A stretch of 64,000 bases of DNA from Spongilla lacustris (lineage: Eukaryota > Porifera > Demospongiae > Spongillida > Spongillidae), in the NCBI GenBank assembly GCA_949361645.1, contig OX442416.1, forward strand, positions 10,979,869 to 11,043,868, read 5' to 3'. Position 1 is the first letter of the stretch. Each line of letters opens with the position of its first letter. A program made the position numbers and the translations under genes. The notes beneath the pieces are model-generated. The model was not told the origin of the DNA, searched no databases, and saw only the letters and a list, made by a program, of their open reading frames with translations. Below, in pieces: positions 1 to 12,188 of the stretch.

Positions 1-26
1 CATCACGTGTTGTTGGTACATGTAGT

Positions 27-251
27 TCATTGCTCCCCTGAAATTGTTGGGGATGCTGATTCCATTTGCAGCCTGAGGGCTGGCATCTCCACTGGCATTA
101 TTGTGGGGGCCACATCCCTGCTGGCAGTGTGGGTGTCTGATGATCTATCTGCGAGAGGGCTGGTGTCTCCACTGGCATTGTGGATGTTAGCTCCATTGGC
201 CAAGTTAGCTGGTGGCTCCCTTGCTGGAATTATGGGGCCTGTTAATTCCAC
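27..251 (-). other. Minus-strand low-complexity open stretch, possible extracellular exon with a frame break
   Basis: The minus strand is open and rich in Pro, Ala, Ser and Asn. A unit reading NASGD(T/A)SP occurs twice, but the two copies lie in different frames, so either an indel separates them or this is a non-coding repeat. If coding, it would suit the ectodomain of the membrane protein that starts at 679. No convincing acceptor in the right phase was found. Confidence 0.2.
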
Positions 252-492
252 TTGATGGCTCCACTATTTGGAATGTGAGGCCATTAATTTAAATTGCAGC
301 ATGAGGCATAATGATTCCAAAGGTATATAGTGTGCACTTGCAGTGAGGGGGCTTGTGGTTCTGCTGTGTGGGGATGGCCTCTTTGGCCCCAGGGCTGCTG
401 AGCGAACTTGTAGTGAAGGGCCTAGCCCCATTAGCCCCTGGCTATGTGGGGGTGGGGCTGGTGGCTCTTTTGGTAATTCAGGGGCTGCTCAC

Positions 493-679
493 TCCCTATC
501 ACTAATACAACCACCAACGTCAGTGGTACGACCGCCATCGCTACTTTTCTCAATCTCTCCATCCTCGTCCAATGTATCGAGCTTGAATATCGATCGTCGT
601 ATTCGTACAGTTCGAACTCATCCGCCGACTGATTCAGTGACTCGACGAGCTCGCTTTCACTCGTGTTATACGTCACCAT
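493..679 (-). CDS. Possible first exon of a single-pass membrane protein (partial gene)
   Basis: Reading leftward from the ATG at 679, 62 codons give an acidic, Ser/Tyr-rich segment of about 44 residues (ELVESLNQSADEF, YEYDDRYSSS), a basic patch (RMERLRK) and a hydrophobic run (VAMAVVPLTLVVVLVIG) long enough for one membrane helix. With no signal peptide and positive charge before the helix, a type II protein with an N-terminal cytoplasmic tail would fit. A GTGAGC donor follows directly (492-487 on the minus strand), leaving phase 1. No later exon is certain: the minus reading at 251-27 is Pro/Ala/Asn-rich and repeats NASGDTSP and NASGDASP, but in two different frames. The gene would run off the window start. 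I do not recognise the family. Alternative: a chance ORF next to a repeat cluster. Confidence 0.35.
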
Positions 680-814
680 ATCGTTTATCTACACCGAAAA
701 ACAACCGTTACAAGCACTACAATTCAACTGCCCGTTTGTTTGGTGACCTTATAGGTGTGGTTATCACGCCCTATAGGAATAGTTGAATATTCATGCGCTC
801 CGGAGAATGGAAAC

Positions 815-1840
815 TGTTCCGTGTACATATAAAGGCGCGATTCGAGCGGGAAACGTGTACCTACTTTGCACAGCTGTTTCTCCGTAACGGTTTGTATGAA
901 AATTAACGAACAGAACAAATCAATAGGTATAGGAACTCTCTACCTACAAACCGAATTTGAAGCGATTTGATTACTCCTACCTAAAGTTATGTCGGGTTTG
1001 AACCCGGTGTGATATCGGACGTTGCAATCCTGGCACGGAGTAAGTGCAAGACCCCAAAATATATTTTAGCATAGAGAAATGGTGTAGTATGAAGTGCTGA
1101 AAATAGGAAGTCAATAGTGCAAACCCTTTTGAAGATATAGCGCTTTGAATTGGATGCTATATATATATAATTCACAAGCATCAAAATCTCATAGAACGTT
1201 CCATATATATATATATATATATCTTCCAAACGGTAGAGGCTATTGACTTCCTATTTTCAACACTTGATACTATACATCACTTCTCTATGGTAAAAGTCAT
1301 TTTGTGGTCTTGAACTTGCATGCATGCTCCGTGCCATGCAGTGATGCAACATCCGTTACCCCTTCGGGTTCAAACCCGCCATAACTTTCAATAGGAGCAA
1401 TCAAATAGTTTCAAATTCGGTTTGTAGGTAGAGAGTTCCTATATACCTATCGATTTGCTCTGTTCGTGATACAGTTGAACAAAGTTGGTGCATGCACGTT
1501 TTCCCGCTTGATTCGCTCCAATGATATAACCATGCACCGCCTCTCCATGCACAAATCATTGGCGCGAATCGAGCACGAAAACGTGCACGTAATAATTAAT
1601 GAACAGAATAATCCAATAGCTGATGCACGGACCTCAACAAACTGAATTAGAAGCGATTTGATTACTCCTACCAAAAGTTATGGTGGGTTTGAGTATCGGA
1701 CGTTGCAATACTGGCACAGAGCAGGTGCAAGACCCCAAAATGTAGTTTACCATAGAGAGATAAGTGCTGAAAATAGGAAGTCGATGGCTTTTACCCCTCG
1801 GAAGTTATAGTGATTCAAACTCAATAAAATTATATATAGC
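815..1840. repeat. Cluster of three alternating repeat copies (foldback plus half copy)
   Basis: A block of about 300-350 bp occurs three times in alternating orientation: roughly 815-1160 (forward), 1215-1530 (inverted) and 1547-1840 (forward). Shared landmarks are GGTTTGAACCCG or its partner, GAAAATAGGAAGTC, CTACCTACAAACCGAATTTG and GCAAGACCCCAAAAT. The first two copies form a hairpin around a TA-rich centre at 1155-1225. A second hairpin is centred near 1540. No coding potential is visible. Most likely this is a foldback MITE with a partial neighbour copy. Confidence 0.75.
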
Positions 1841-1987
1841 ATTAATATGGGACAGTACAGTGTAATCGAGAGTTACGGCAGTAACTCTCATATAGGATTT
1901 GTGCCGTATATCATGAAATCATTAACACCGCGGAGATCTTAATTGTTATCGAGCCACAATGCTGTATAGAGCTTAAAAAGTGACCGG

Positions 1988-2137
1988 ATGTCTCCACGCC
2001 AACTGGCGCGATTGTTGAAGCACTCAGACTCTGGGATATTCCAGGTACGTACCTGCATGGAATTTCCCAGACTCAGAGTGCTTCAACGGGTACCGGTAGC
2101 CGCCAGTTGGGTTTCTTTGGGGAGACTTCCGGTGTCA
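1988..2137. repeat. Nested short hairpin insertion
   Basis: GTCTCC, GCCAACTGGCG and a long stretch (TTGAAGCACTCAGACTCTGG) recur inverted as CCAGACTCAGAGTGCTTCAA, CGCCAGTTGG and GGGGAGAC. The insertion sits in the left arm of the larger element and is absent from the right arm, so it arrived after that element formed or was lost from the other arm. Confidence 0.65.
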
Positions 2138-2462
2138 CAGGAAAATCTGTCGCCCCGAAATTGTGTCGCGCGGCGACTGTTTTTCCTCAGGAAATTATGC
2201 CGCTCACAATTAACGTAGCGACCGTATATATCCTAAGGAAATTCTGTCGTCAGGTCACTCGACATGGATCGTCCGAATACGACATACACTAATACTACTA
2301 GCTTTCTGCTGTAACCAAACCTATATCCTCCTCTTTGTAATAAGAACGAAACATTGAGCATCAGTACACATAAATGGTTGTATAGACCCTTTTCATCACG
2401 TGATCTAGTTTCATTAAAAATGATGTTTATCGTTGCGGACGCCATGATGGTGCACAGCTGGT

Positions 2463-2750
2463 CTATGAAAAGATGACTGGAAAACTATATAAACAAAGTG
2501 TTTGGAACAAATCCTGCTCCACTGGGATTTCAATGTGGTCATTGTAATGTGCTTCCTGGAGATCGCAGCAATGTATCCATGCATCCCTACGCTTCATGCT
2601 CATTTTTTTAATCTCTAGGACTTCCTTGATCACACAAATAATTCGGTAGAACGAAGCATCTTTATTGCGCCCGGAACGATTGGAACAGCCTATTACTACG
2701 CACAATACCATGGCTACCTGTGCACCATCATGGCGGCTGATAATATTCAT
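2463..2750 (-). pseudogene. THAP-like zinc-finger domain fragment
   Basis: From an internal Met at 2711 the minus strand reads MVLCVVIGCSNRSGRNKDAS, then FYRI and, after a gap, KKMSMKRRDAWI. This follows the first half of a THAP domain: C-x4-C, NRSGR, the (V/A)SFYRxP block and the RRxxW helix. THAP domains bind DNA and are found at the N-terminus of P-element and some Kolobok transposases as well as host regulators. The downstream Cys/His pair of the fold is not seen and the reading ends after about 80 residues, so it is partial or spliced onward. Its location between inverted repeats favours a transposon origin. Confidence 0.6.
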
Positions 2751-3354
2751 GGCAACTTGTTTATTAATTCACGGAGAGCTGCTGCAATTGTTTGGCCCAA
2801 ACACCCTACACTCTGCATGTATCTTAGATCGCTTCATGTATATACTGTTCCATATACTCTCATCAAAGAAGGAAAACACATGCAGGATTCATATATAGAT
2901 ATGTGTGCATGTAGTTATAAGTCAGTAGTAGACACAGTTCTTGATGAAACTCTTGACTCAGATCCTGTTACAATAAGTGAGATACACTGTACACAGTTTC
3001 CATCAGCTGCAATTCTCTTCGTTGCTGCAGCTTGCCCTTATCATTGCCTGCATGCATGTGAATATGTACAAATACTAAATACCTGAACTTTATTTCAAGA
3101 TTGCTGTTCATGTCATAAGATTCTGGATACAAGCGTGATTTCATATTGAATTCAATGCCGGGGCAAATGAACATGTCTGCCATATACCAAAAAAGGGGGA
3201 GGGGGATAATTTGGTTGAATAAAGGTATGTAGCATCAAAATATTGATCAGTCTCAATTTCTTTGCTGTAACTGATGCTGAAGTGTTTGGTTGAACCACTC
3301 ATCCAAACCACTATATATATGCATAGAATAGCATAACTGAGTACATAAATATAC

Positions 3355-3479
3355 CTGTTTGCTCTTTGGCACTTGTCACACGTTTGTCTTTCACGTCATC
3401 TAGTACCATGCATTCCACGCCAATAATACCACTCCGCTATTTTGGACAGCGCGGTCTTATCTTGTCCAAAGTGACCACC
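3355..3479 (-). pseudogene. Integrase zinc-binding (HHCC) fragment
   Basis: The minus strand reads GGHFGQDKTALSKIAEWYYW, RGM, then after one stop, TCDKCQRAN. This is the H..H..C..C zinc-binding module that precedes the catalytic core in retroviral-like, gypsy and Ginger integrases (GGHFG.DKT, YYW.GM, C..CQ.AN). One in-frame stop breaks it. A possible GTATAT donor follows at 3354. No catalytic core is recognisable nearby. It is a degraded relic inside the 1966-3888 element. Confidence 0.65.
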
Positions 3480-3888
3480 ATTAATATAAGTTCAGCGCAG
3501 TGATATCCTTCAAGAACGTTTATTTTTCATCCTTCTGTCACATATCATCAGTTAGCGCAAGATATTCCGAAGTACGTGTAGTTTCACTCCACCTTCGTTA
3601 TCGTGAAGTACTTTACGACAAAATCATTTTGCTCTTCTTCGAAAAGAGTCCCTTTTGTTCTTATTACAAAGAGGATGATATAGGTTTGGTTACAGCAGAA
3701 AGCTAGCGGTAGTATATGTCGTAATCCATGTCGAGCGACAGTATTTCCTGACGACAGAATATCCTTAGGATATACGGCCGCTACGTTTATTGTGAGCGAC
3801 ATGATTTCCTTAGGAAAAACTGTCGCCGCGACACAATTTCCGGGCGACAGATTTTCGTGTGACACCGGTCACTTTATAAGCTCTGTCC

Positions 3889-4762
3889 ATGTCAATACAG
3901 CAGCCTTGCTAGCCTGTCTTGAAGATCGACTCGTACTCGGTAGGTGCAGCTTCGTCGGTTTGGTTATCAAAAGAACCGTTTCCATCAACACAGGCAACGC
4001 CTTCAGCCATTCGAATAACCGGACCGACGCAGTGTTTTAAATTATATTCATAGTATAATTAATCGAAATTATTCAAAATGGCGACACTACCAAGCCACTG
4101 ATGTTTCAAAACATGTTTTGTACGGTAGTTTTATCGCAATGAGCTCATACCGTAGCTAAATCGATAGAATGCCCATCGTGCGATTTAACCTGAAATTCCT
4201 GCAAGCATGGGAAAACGTCGATCTTAACACTTTAGGCCCTACAATGGTGCCTTTTTGTGAATTGCGGCACAACGGTTAGTCCGATGTTAGATGCGTAAGA
4301 CTGAAAACTTGCGTACGTAGGTCCTTTAGTTACACACCCAATTTCGCTGGGATCCGTTCAATGTGCGCGGAGAAACTCGACAAACAAATTGTTTTGGAGA
4401 GGGGTCACTAAATAATTAATTAACGGGCCTTAGAAGTCATGTGACTATTTCTTTTTCAAGCTTATATGGCCAAGTGGTATAGGCACAGAGGTCTGCAATT
4501 AGATTTTAATAAAGATGTCGTAAGGCTACTGAGATACTCCATTCGAAAGTAAAACTTAATGAGAAAAAATTATTTGTCCAGCTATCATGTTCTCCACTGT
4601 AGATGCCCGGCTCTGCATGCCCTGACCCAGGTCCCGATAATGAGATCCCGTGCGGGGACGTGGCTGTGATACAATACACATCTGCGTTACAACTGCTACA
4701 AATCAGCCTGGGGGAGCAATCAGTTTTGCCGCTACTGAACGCAACTGGGATATGGAGGGGGT
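3889..4762. other. Gene-free interval
   Basis: No reading frame here looks like a gene. A motif like an RNA polymerase III A box (TGGCCAAGTGG, near 4468) occurs without a convincing partner B box, so no tRNA or SINE is called. Confidence 0.5.
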
Positions 4763-5160
4763 TCAGATGTACACCGTGTACGCTGCGCTTTCCCACCTCC
4801 CCAGCGTCTTGATCAGGGAGTCTTGCAGACCACATGCTGCTGCCGTAGTCGCTGCTCCGATCCTGAAGCTGTGACTGGAGTAGTGAGCTCGAGAGGGGTC
4901 AACCCCGGCCTTTTTCAATGCTCTTCTGACCTCTGCCACCAGGCTGACGCGCGTTAAACGGCGACCATCTTCAAATAGAATTAAAGAAAGGTCCTGCCTG
5001 TGGTCCCCGCTAGACCATGTAGGCTAACATGACACTGCGGCCACCGGGCAGAGCTGGCTCTTCGTCGCTCCAATGTGACAGAACCGTAAAGGATCCGTCT
5101 TGGACGCCTTTATTGCTACCGTGATGTAGGTCGGGTTAACCATGCAGGCTATCGGTTCGT
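4763..5160 (-). pseudogene. Tyrosine recombinase C-terminal region, frameshifted
   Basis: From 4980 leftward the minus strand reads LFEDGRRLTRVSLVAEVRRA, LKKAGVDPSR, then SSHSFRIGAATTAAA, SLIKTLGRWESAAYTVYI and a stop. This is the catalytic end of a tyrosine recombinase: the HSFR box (catalytic His/Arg), the GRW helix and the nucleophile Tyr in SAAYxxYI. Upstream, in another frame, VNPTYITVAIKASKTDP and CPVAAV match the preceding part of the same fold (IKxSKTD is the beta-hairpin with the catalytic Lys). A frame break separates the two near 4985-5025, and a stop replaces the usual Arg after YI. Such recombinases occur in DIRS-like and Crypton-like mobile elements. Only about 130 of the usual 300 or more residues remain. 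Confidence 0.8.
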
Positions 5161-5189
5161 ATATGATCCGTGGTAGCCCGGTTATTGCA

Positions 5190-5335
5190 ACCGTCCTGGC
5201 TCGGCACGGTACGGCACGGTTTTGACAAGGTTGACATGCATGCACGTCAAATTTTAATCATGCAAACCGTACCGTGCGGAGCCGTACCGTGTCGAGCTGG
5301 CACGGGAAAATTGTGTCATGTAAACGGGGTAATAC
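5190..5335. repeat. Dispersed GTACCG-rich hairpin repeat, copy 1
   Basis: GGCACGGTACGGCACGG is followed by its approximate inverse (ACCGTACCGTGCGGAGCC), then GAGCTGGCACGG, AAAATTGTGTC and GTAAACGGGGT. A second copy in the same orientation lies at 23293-23440, so the two flank the giant foldback element on either side. It looks like a small MITE-type repeat. Confidence 0.65.
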
Positions 5336-5471
5336 ACAATATTATATCAATGATGGAGCTTCTGTCAACCCATCCTCTTGAGATATGGGGTGGGGGGCTA
5401 ATCCTTAGAGCAGAAACCCCAACGTGCTGTGAAATGGAACTACTACTACTAGCCATCCTGCTGGGAAATGG

Positions 5472-5540
5472 CAGTGGCGGATCCGGGGGGGGGGAGGGGG
5501 GGGGGGGGGGGGGGGCACCGGGGGCACGTGCCCTCCGGCC
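5472..5540. repeat. Oligo-G tract behind a CAGTGGCGGATCC end
   Basis: CAGTGGCGGATCC at 5472 is followed by about 40 bases that are almost pure G. The same combination of a GTGGCGGA(T/G)CC motif and a G or C run recurs across the window. This resembles the terminus of a hAT-like element. Confidence 0.5.
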
Positions 5541-5974
5541 TTCCACGTGACGTGGCACGTTACTCGTTCTTCAATAATCTCAGTGTTTTTTTTGGGTTTT
5601 CAAGCACACACGGATAGCGGAGCGATCTGATCGGCCATGATTAGCGTTCAATCACAGCGTTTGTATTGAAAAGCGCATATCGTTTTCATATGCTAGAGCA
5701 GCAGTAAACGTGCCATCATAATTTATATCGATGTCCATCTGCCACATGTAGTTTCTGCGGTAATGTGCATATTTATCGCCATATTGTGGGAGAGGAACAC
5801 AGCAAAAAAAAAAAAAAGAATACCGCAAATCGAGACTTGATTTTACAAGTGATCTGACACCTATGCATACTGATACAGACTGATTACATGCAGCCTGCAT
5901 ACAATCGTTGATTTTCATATGATTTTCTTGCTGTGGAAAGCAATCTCGGCGCCTCTTTAATTTTCATCATTATA

Positions 5975-7340
5975 CAGGGTGATCCAAAAGTCGCGCAAAA
6001 TCTTTGAATTGGCATAACTCCAGAACTGAACATGGTAAAATTATGCTGTTTAAACCAAAAATCATGCCAATCATTAGCTTAAGTTATGAATGTGTAGTTA
6101 TTAAAAGTTAGTTATCGGTTTATTAAAAACATGCCAATGCTATGATCAACATTCAGTACCACCCAGGAAGTGTGTAAAAATTAATTTTTATAACTATTAA
6201 AATTACTTATCACGTGATCTATCTTATATGTGGTTTTTGTGGGGAAACCCCTGCTGAAAGTCAAGCTATTGCAAATTAATCACCAATATCACGGTGAATC
6301 TATGCAAAGAAGCATCCAATAATCGTGCCAATGAACAGCTTACCATCTTGCGTGGTGACTAACGAAGCCAAACGTTTAAAACGGAGTTGATTAGTTTCTG
6401 TTAATTGACATTGTTAAAAGCTAACTTTGAATTATCAGACCTGTAGAGGAAGCCGTACTCTAATTGTGGAACTAACTTTTGTATTTTCTCCTCCACTGGA
6501 AACAAAGTTACAAACTGTCCAAGTTTGGCAGCGCTTACGCATGCGCGGAATTATTTAACGAAAGTGGAACATGAATGTTTAGGTCTGCGTACGAGAGGTC
6601 TCACGTGAACACAATTGAATATTATCACATTCACGTGATACATTGCCGCTGTGCACAACACAGCCCCACCCTCCTAAACTATGCTTCTCTTCAACATCAT
6701 TGCGCGCACTTTTCATTCGCCTGCGCAAATGTGACCCATCAGATGCATGGGCAAATATTGTAAAATCCAGTGTTATCAAAAATCCCCAAGCCGTGGCTAA
6801 CGAGCCTATGCTTCACTGAGTTGTTCATAAAAAAAAAAAAAAAGCAGAGAATCTTTATTGGACGCAAATCGTACCATACCGCGTCATTCGTTTCACAGCA
6901 GTTAGCTAGCTGTACTGGTTTTAATAACAAACCGTACTAGGTGTGCACCATTTCAATTCGAACGTCATTTCAAATAGGCCTACCTGCGCACGTACAAAGG
7001 CGGGAGGTGAACTTAAGCAACAAGGCAGCTTAGTACAGCGCTGCAGCTACACTAGTGCATGCAGCCGCGTGGTCCAGAACGTGCTTCATCAAAGACGCTA
7101 GAGTACGTACGTACACATGCACGCGCATAGGTAAGTATGGGTTCAGAAATTATGTAGCATATTCGTTCATGTTACAGACAGAATTCGTAGAAAGCAGGGT
7201 CGCTACGAGCAGGACACTTGTACGAACCCAAAAGCAACTGGAGCAGCTTGCTCTGCAATGTCCTACCACACTAACTAAGGTTCGTGTACGTGCGTGCCGG
7301 CCTCGACAGGCCTACCTGCTGTATACGTAGTCACTCTGCC
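5975..7340. repeat. Left unique terminal arm of the foldback element
   Basis: This 1.37-kb segment is the reverse complement of 21372-22737 with no difference that I noticed. It contains short internal palindromes (for example TCACGTGA at both sides of 6601-6640), a poly-A run at 6829-6843 and no credible gene. Peptides up to 91 residues are possible but read the same on both arms, so they carry no independent coding evidence. Confidence 0.85.
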
Positions 7341-10300
7341 TCCACCTGGACTGGAAGGTCGGGGTCTCTCCGTCTCACTTGGAGAAAAGGTCTCTCTACC
7401 CGACTGGAAGAGAGGCGTCTCTCTACCTGACTGGAAAGCAGGGGTCTCTCTACCTGACTGGAAGGCAGGGGTCTCTCTACCTGACTTGAAAAGAGGGGTC
7501 TCTCTACCTGACTGGAAGGCAGGGGTCTCTCTACCTGACTGGAAAGAGAGGGGTCTCTCTACCTGACTGGAAAGAGAGGGGTCTCTCTACCTGACTGGAA
7601 CTGAAGGATGATCTCTGCCTGACACAGAGAGAGGGGGGTCTCTCTATTTGACAGAGAGAGAATACTTTTTTCTGTCTCACCCAGAGAGGGGTCTCTGTAC
7701 CTGACAGGAAGAGAGGGGTCTCTCTACCTGACTGGATGTTAGGGGTCTCTCTAATACCTGACTGGAACTGAAGGATGATCTCTGCCTGACACAGAGAGAG
7801 GGGTCTCTCTATCTGACAGAAAGAGATCTGTCTCAGTCAGAGAGGGTTCTGTCAATCTGTCTGGAAGAGAAGGGTCTCTCTACCTGACTGGAAGAGAGGA
7901 GTCTCTCTACCTGACTGGAACTGAAGGATGATCTCTGCCTGAGGGGTCTCTTAATTTGACAGAAAGTAAATCCTTTTTCTGTCTCACTCAGAGAGGGGTC
8001 TCTCTACCTGACTGGAAGGAAAGGGTCTCTCTGTCTCACTCAGAGACGGGGGTCTCTCTACCTGACTGGAACTGAAAGGTGATCTCTGCCTGACACAGAG
8101 AGAGGGGTCTCTCTGTCTGATAGAAAGAGAATGATTGTTCTGTCTCACTCAGAGAGGGGTCTCTCTACCTGACTGGAAGGGATGGTTTCTCTGTCTCACT
8201 TGGAGATAAGAGTCACTCTACCTGACTTGAAGACACGGGTCTCTCTACCTGACTGGAAGAGAAGGGTCTCTCCAAGACAGGGGTCTCTGTACCTGACTGA
8301 AAAAGACAGGTCTCTCTACTGGACTGGATAAGTAGGGTCTCTCTACCTGACTGGAAGAGAGGGGTCTCTGTACCTGACTGGAAGTATGGGGTCTCTCTAC
8401 CTGACTGGAACTGAAGGATGATCTCTGCCTGACACAGAGAGAGGGGTCTCTCTATCTGACAGAAAGAGAATGCTTTTTCTGTCTCAGTCAGAGAGGGTTC
8501 TCTCTATCTGACAGAAAGAGAATGCTCTTTCTTTCTCACTCAGATATGGTTCTGCCTATCTGTCTGGAAGAGAAGGGTCTCTCTACCTGACTGGAAGAGA
8601 GGAGTCTCTCTACCTGATTGGAACTGAAGGATGATCTCTGCCTGACACACAGAGAGGGGTCTCTCTATTTGACAGAGAGAATGCTTTTTCTGTCTCACTC
8701 AGTGAGGGGTCTCTCTACCTGACTGGAAGAGAGGTGTCTCTGTACCTGAGTCTCTCTACCTGACTGGAACTGAAGAATGATCTCTGCCTGAGGGTTCTCT
8801 CTATTTGACAGAAAGAAAATGCTTTTTCTGTCTCACTCAGAGAGGGGTCTCTCTACCTGACTGGAAGAGAAAGGTCTCTCTGTCTCACTCAGAGACGGGG
8901 GGGTCTCGCTTCTTGACTGGAACTGAAAGGTGATCTCTGCCTGACACAGAGAGAGGGGTCTCTCTATCGGACAGAAAAAGAATGATCTTTCTGTCGCACT
9001 CAGAGAGGGGTCTCGCTACCTGACTGATAGAGAGAGATCTCTCTACCTGACTGGAAAAGAGGGGTCTCTCTACCTGACTGGAGGAGAGGGGTCTCTTTAC
9101 CTGACTAGAAGAGTGGGGTCTCTCTACCTGACTGGATCTCTGCCTGAGAGGTCTCTTAATTTGACAGAAAGAAAATGCTTTTTCTGTCTCACTCAGAGAG
9201 GAGTCTCTCTACCTGACTGGAAGGGAGGGGTTTCTCCATTTCACTTGGAGAGGAAGGTCTCTTTACCTGACTGGAAGAGAATGGTCTCTCTGTCTCACTC
9301 AGATACGGGGGTCTGTCTTCCTGACTGGAACTGAAAGGTGATCTCTGCCTGACACAGAGAGAGAGGTCTCTCTGTCTGACAGAAAGAGAGTGATCTTTCT
9401 GTCTCACTCAGAGAGGGGTTTCTCTACCTGACTAGAAGAGATGGTCTCTCCGTCTCACTTGGAGATAAGAGTTACTCTACCTCACTGGATTACAGTGGTC
9501 TCTCTACCTTACTGGAAGAGAAGGGTCTCTCAGACAGGGGTCTCTGTACCTGACTGGAAGAGAGGGATCTCTCTACCTGGCTGGAAGAGAGGAGTCTCTC
9601 CACCTGACTGGAACTGAAGGATAATCTCTGCCTGAGGGTTCTTTTAATTTGACAGAAAGAAAATGCTTTTTCTGTCTCACTCAGAGAGGGGTCTCTCTAC
9701 CTGACTGGAAGGGATGGGTCTCTCCATATCACTAGGAGAGGAAGGTCTCTTTAACTGACTGGACGTAAATGGTCTCTGTCTCACTCAGAGACGGTGGTCT
9801 CTCTATCTGACTGGAACTGAAAGGTGATCTCTACCTGACTTGAACTGAAAGGTGATCTCTGTCTGACACAGAGAGAGGGGTCTCTGTCTGACAGAAAGAA
9901 AATGCTTTTTCTGTCTCACTCAGAGAGCGGTCTCTCTACCTGACTGGAAGTGAGGGATCTCTCTGTGTGACTCACACAGAGGAGTCTATCTGCTGCCCTG
10001 ATACAGACAGGTCGGTCTCTCTACCCGACTGGAAGGGATGGTCTCTCCGTCTCACTTGGAGATAAGAGTCACTCTACCTGACAGGAAGAGATGGGTCTCA
10101 CAGACAGGGGTCTCTGTACCTGACTGGAAAAGAAGGGTCTCTCTACTTGACTGGAAGAGCAGGGTCTCTCTAACTGACCGGAAGAGAGGGGTCTCTGTAC
10201 CTGACTGGATGAGTGGGGTCTCTCTACCTGACTGGAACTGAAGGATGATCTCTGCCTGACACAGAGAGAGGGGTCTCTCTATTTGACAGAAAGAGAATGT

Positions 10301-10932
10301 ATTTTCTGTCTCACTCTTAGAGGGGTCTCTGTACCTGACAGGAAGAGAGGGGTCTCTCTACATGACTGGAAGAAAGGGGTCTCTTTACCTGACTGGAAGA
10401 GAGGGATCTCTCTACCTGGCTGGAAGAGAGGAGTCTCTTAACCTGACTGGAACTGAAGGATAATCTCTGCCTGAGGGTTCTCTTAATTTGACAGAAAGAA
10501 GATGCTTTTTCTGTCTCACTCAGAGAGGGGTCTCTCTACCTGACTGGAAGGGAGGGGTCTCTCCATATCACTTGGAGAGGAAGGTCTCTTTACCTGACTG
10601 GAAGTGAATGTTCTCTCTGTCTCACTCAGAGACGGTGGTCTCTCTACCTGACTGGAACTGAAAGGTGATCTCTACCTGACTGGAACTGAAAGGTGATCTC
10701 TGTCTGACACAGAGAGAGGGGTCTCTCTGTCTGACAGAAAGAAAATGCTTTTTCTGTCTCACTCAGAGAGCGGTCTCTCTACCTGACTGGAAGTGAGGGA
10801 TCTCTCTGTGTCACTCACACAGAGGAGTCTATCTGCTGCCCTGATACAGACAGGTCGGTCTCTCTACCGGACTGGAAGGGATGGTCTCTCCGTCTCACTT
10901 GGAGATAAGAGTCACTCTACCGCACTGGAAGA

Positions 10933-11044
10933 GATGCCCTTCCCCACCAAGCCAACGTAGGAACAGGAGTCACACACGGCGTGTCTCCACCCGCCAAAGT
11001 AGACCATGCGGAAGGAAGGAACGTAGATGCGTATGACGGCGCTC
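10933..11044. repeat. Single-copy module embedded in the left satellite
   Basis: About 110 bp of non-satellite sequence starts at CCCTTCCCCACCAAGCCAAC and ends at GTATGACGGCGCTC. Its reverse complement is at 17615-17725 with one visible mismatch (A against G in CCACCAAG). It works as a positional marker that the two arms are homologous, not merely built from the same repeat. Confidence 0.85.
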
Positions 11045-12188
11045 ACAGACAGGGGTCTTTGTACCTGACTGGAAGAGAGGGGTCTCTGTACCTGACTGGA
11101 AGTATGGGGTCTCTCTACCTGACTGGAACTGAAGGATGATCTCTGCCTGACACAGAGAGAGGGGTCTCTCTATTTGATAGAAAAAGAATGCTTTTTCTGT
11201 CTCACTCAGAGAGGGGTCTCTCTATCTGACAGAAAGAGAATGCTCTTTCTTTCTTACTCAGATAGGGTTCTGTCTATCTGTCTGGAACAGAAGGGTCTCT
11301 CTACCTGACTGGAAGAGAGGAGTCTCTCTACCTGACTGGAACTGAAGGATAATCTCTGCCTGACACACAGAGAGGAGTCTCTCTATTTGACAGAAAGAGA
11401 ATCCTTTTTCTGTCTCACTCAGAGAGGGTTCTGTCTATCTGTCTGGAAGAGAAGGGTCTCTCTACCTGACTGGAAGAGAGGAGTCTCTCTACCTGGCTGG
11501 AAGAGAGGTGTCTCTGTACCTGACTGGAAGAGAGGAGTCTCTCCTCCTGACTGGAACTGAAGGATGACCTCTGCCTGAGGGATCTCTCTATCTGACAGAA
11601 AGAAAATGCTTTTTCTGTCTCACTCAGAGAGGGGCGTCTCTACCTGACTGGAAGGGAGGGCTCTCCCCATTTCACTTGGAGTGGAAGGTCTCTCTACCTG
11701 ACTGGAAGAAAGTGGTCTCTCTGTCTCACTCAGAGACGGGGGTCTTGGTCTCTCTATCTGACAGAAAGAGAATGATCTTTCTGTCTCACTCAGAGAGGGG
11801 TCTCTCTACCTGACTGGAATAGAGGGGTCTTTCTACCTGACTGGAAGAGAGGGGTCTCTCTACCTGACTGGAAGAGAAGTGTTTCTCTACCTTACTGGAA
11901 AAGAAGGGTCTCTCTACCTGACTGAAAGAGAGGGGTCTCTCAACCTGACGGAAAGAGAGGGGTCTCTCTACCTGACAGAAAGAGAGAGGTCTCTCTACCT
12001 GACTGGAAGAGAGGGGTCTCTCTACCTTACTGGAATAGAAGGGTCTCTCTAACTGACTGGAAGAGAAGGCCGAAGGGTCTCTGTGTCTAACTCAGATACA
12101 GGGGTCTTTGTACCTGTCTGGAAAAAAGGTGTCTCCCTACTTAACTGGAATAGAGAGGTCTCTCTACAGGACTGGAAGAGAGGGATCT

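Larger units (their letters stand above)
1966..3888. mobile_element. 1.9-kb terminal-inverted-repeat element with nested hairpin, decayed
   Basis: The ends are inverted copies of each other: the left arm (1966-2345, interrupted) matches the right arm (3640-3888). Matches include AGAGCTTA..AAGTGACCGG at the tips, a stretch near AAAATCTGTCGCCC and the inner CTTTCTGCTGTAACCAAACC. The left arm holds a private insertion at 1988-2137 that is itself a hairpin. The interior carries minus-strand remnants of a THAP-like domain and of an integrase zinc-binding module. A smaller inverted pair (2375-2462 and 2715-2790, with the core GCCATGATGGTGCACAG) brackets the THAP remnant. No clear target duplication was found, so superfamily assignment is open. 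Confidence 0.6.

Noticed and set aside
1366..1381. B-box-like GGGTTCAAACCCG suggesting a tRNA
   Set aside because: It is part of an inverted repeat arm with a diverged partner at 1003; no acceptor or anticodon stem fits.
4463..4560. tRNA or SINE suggested by an A-box-like TGGCCAAGTGG
   Set aside because: No B box, no cloverleaf and no tail; a single motif is not enough.
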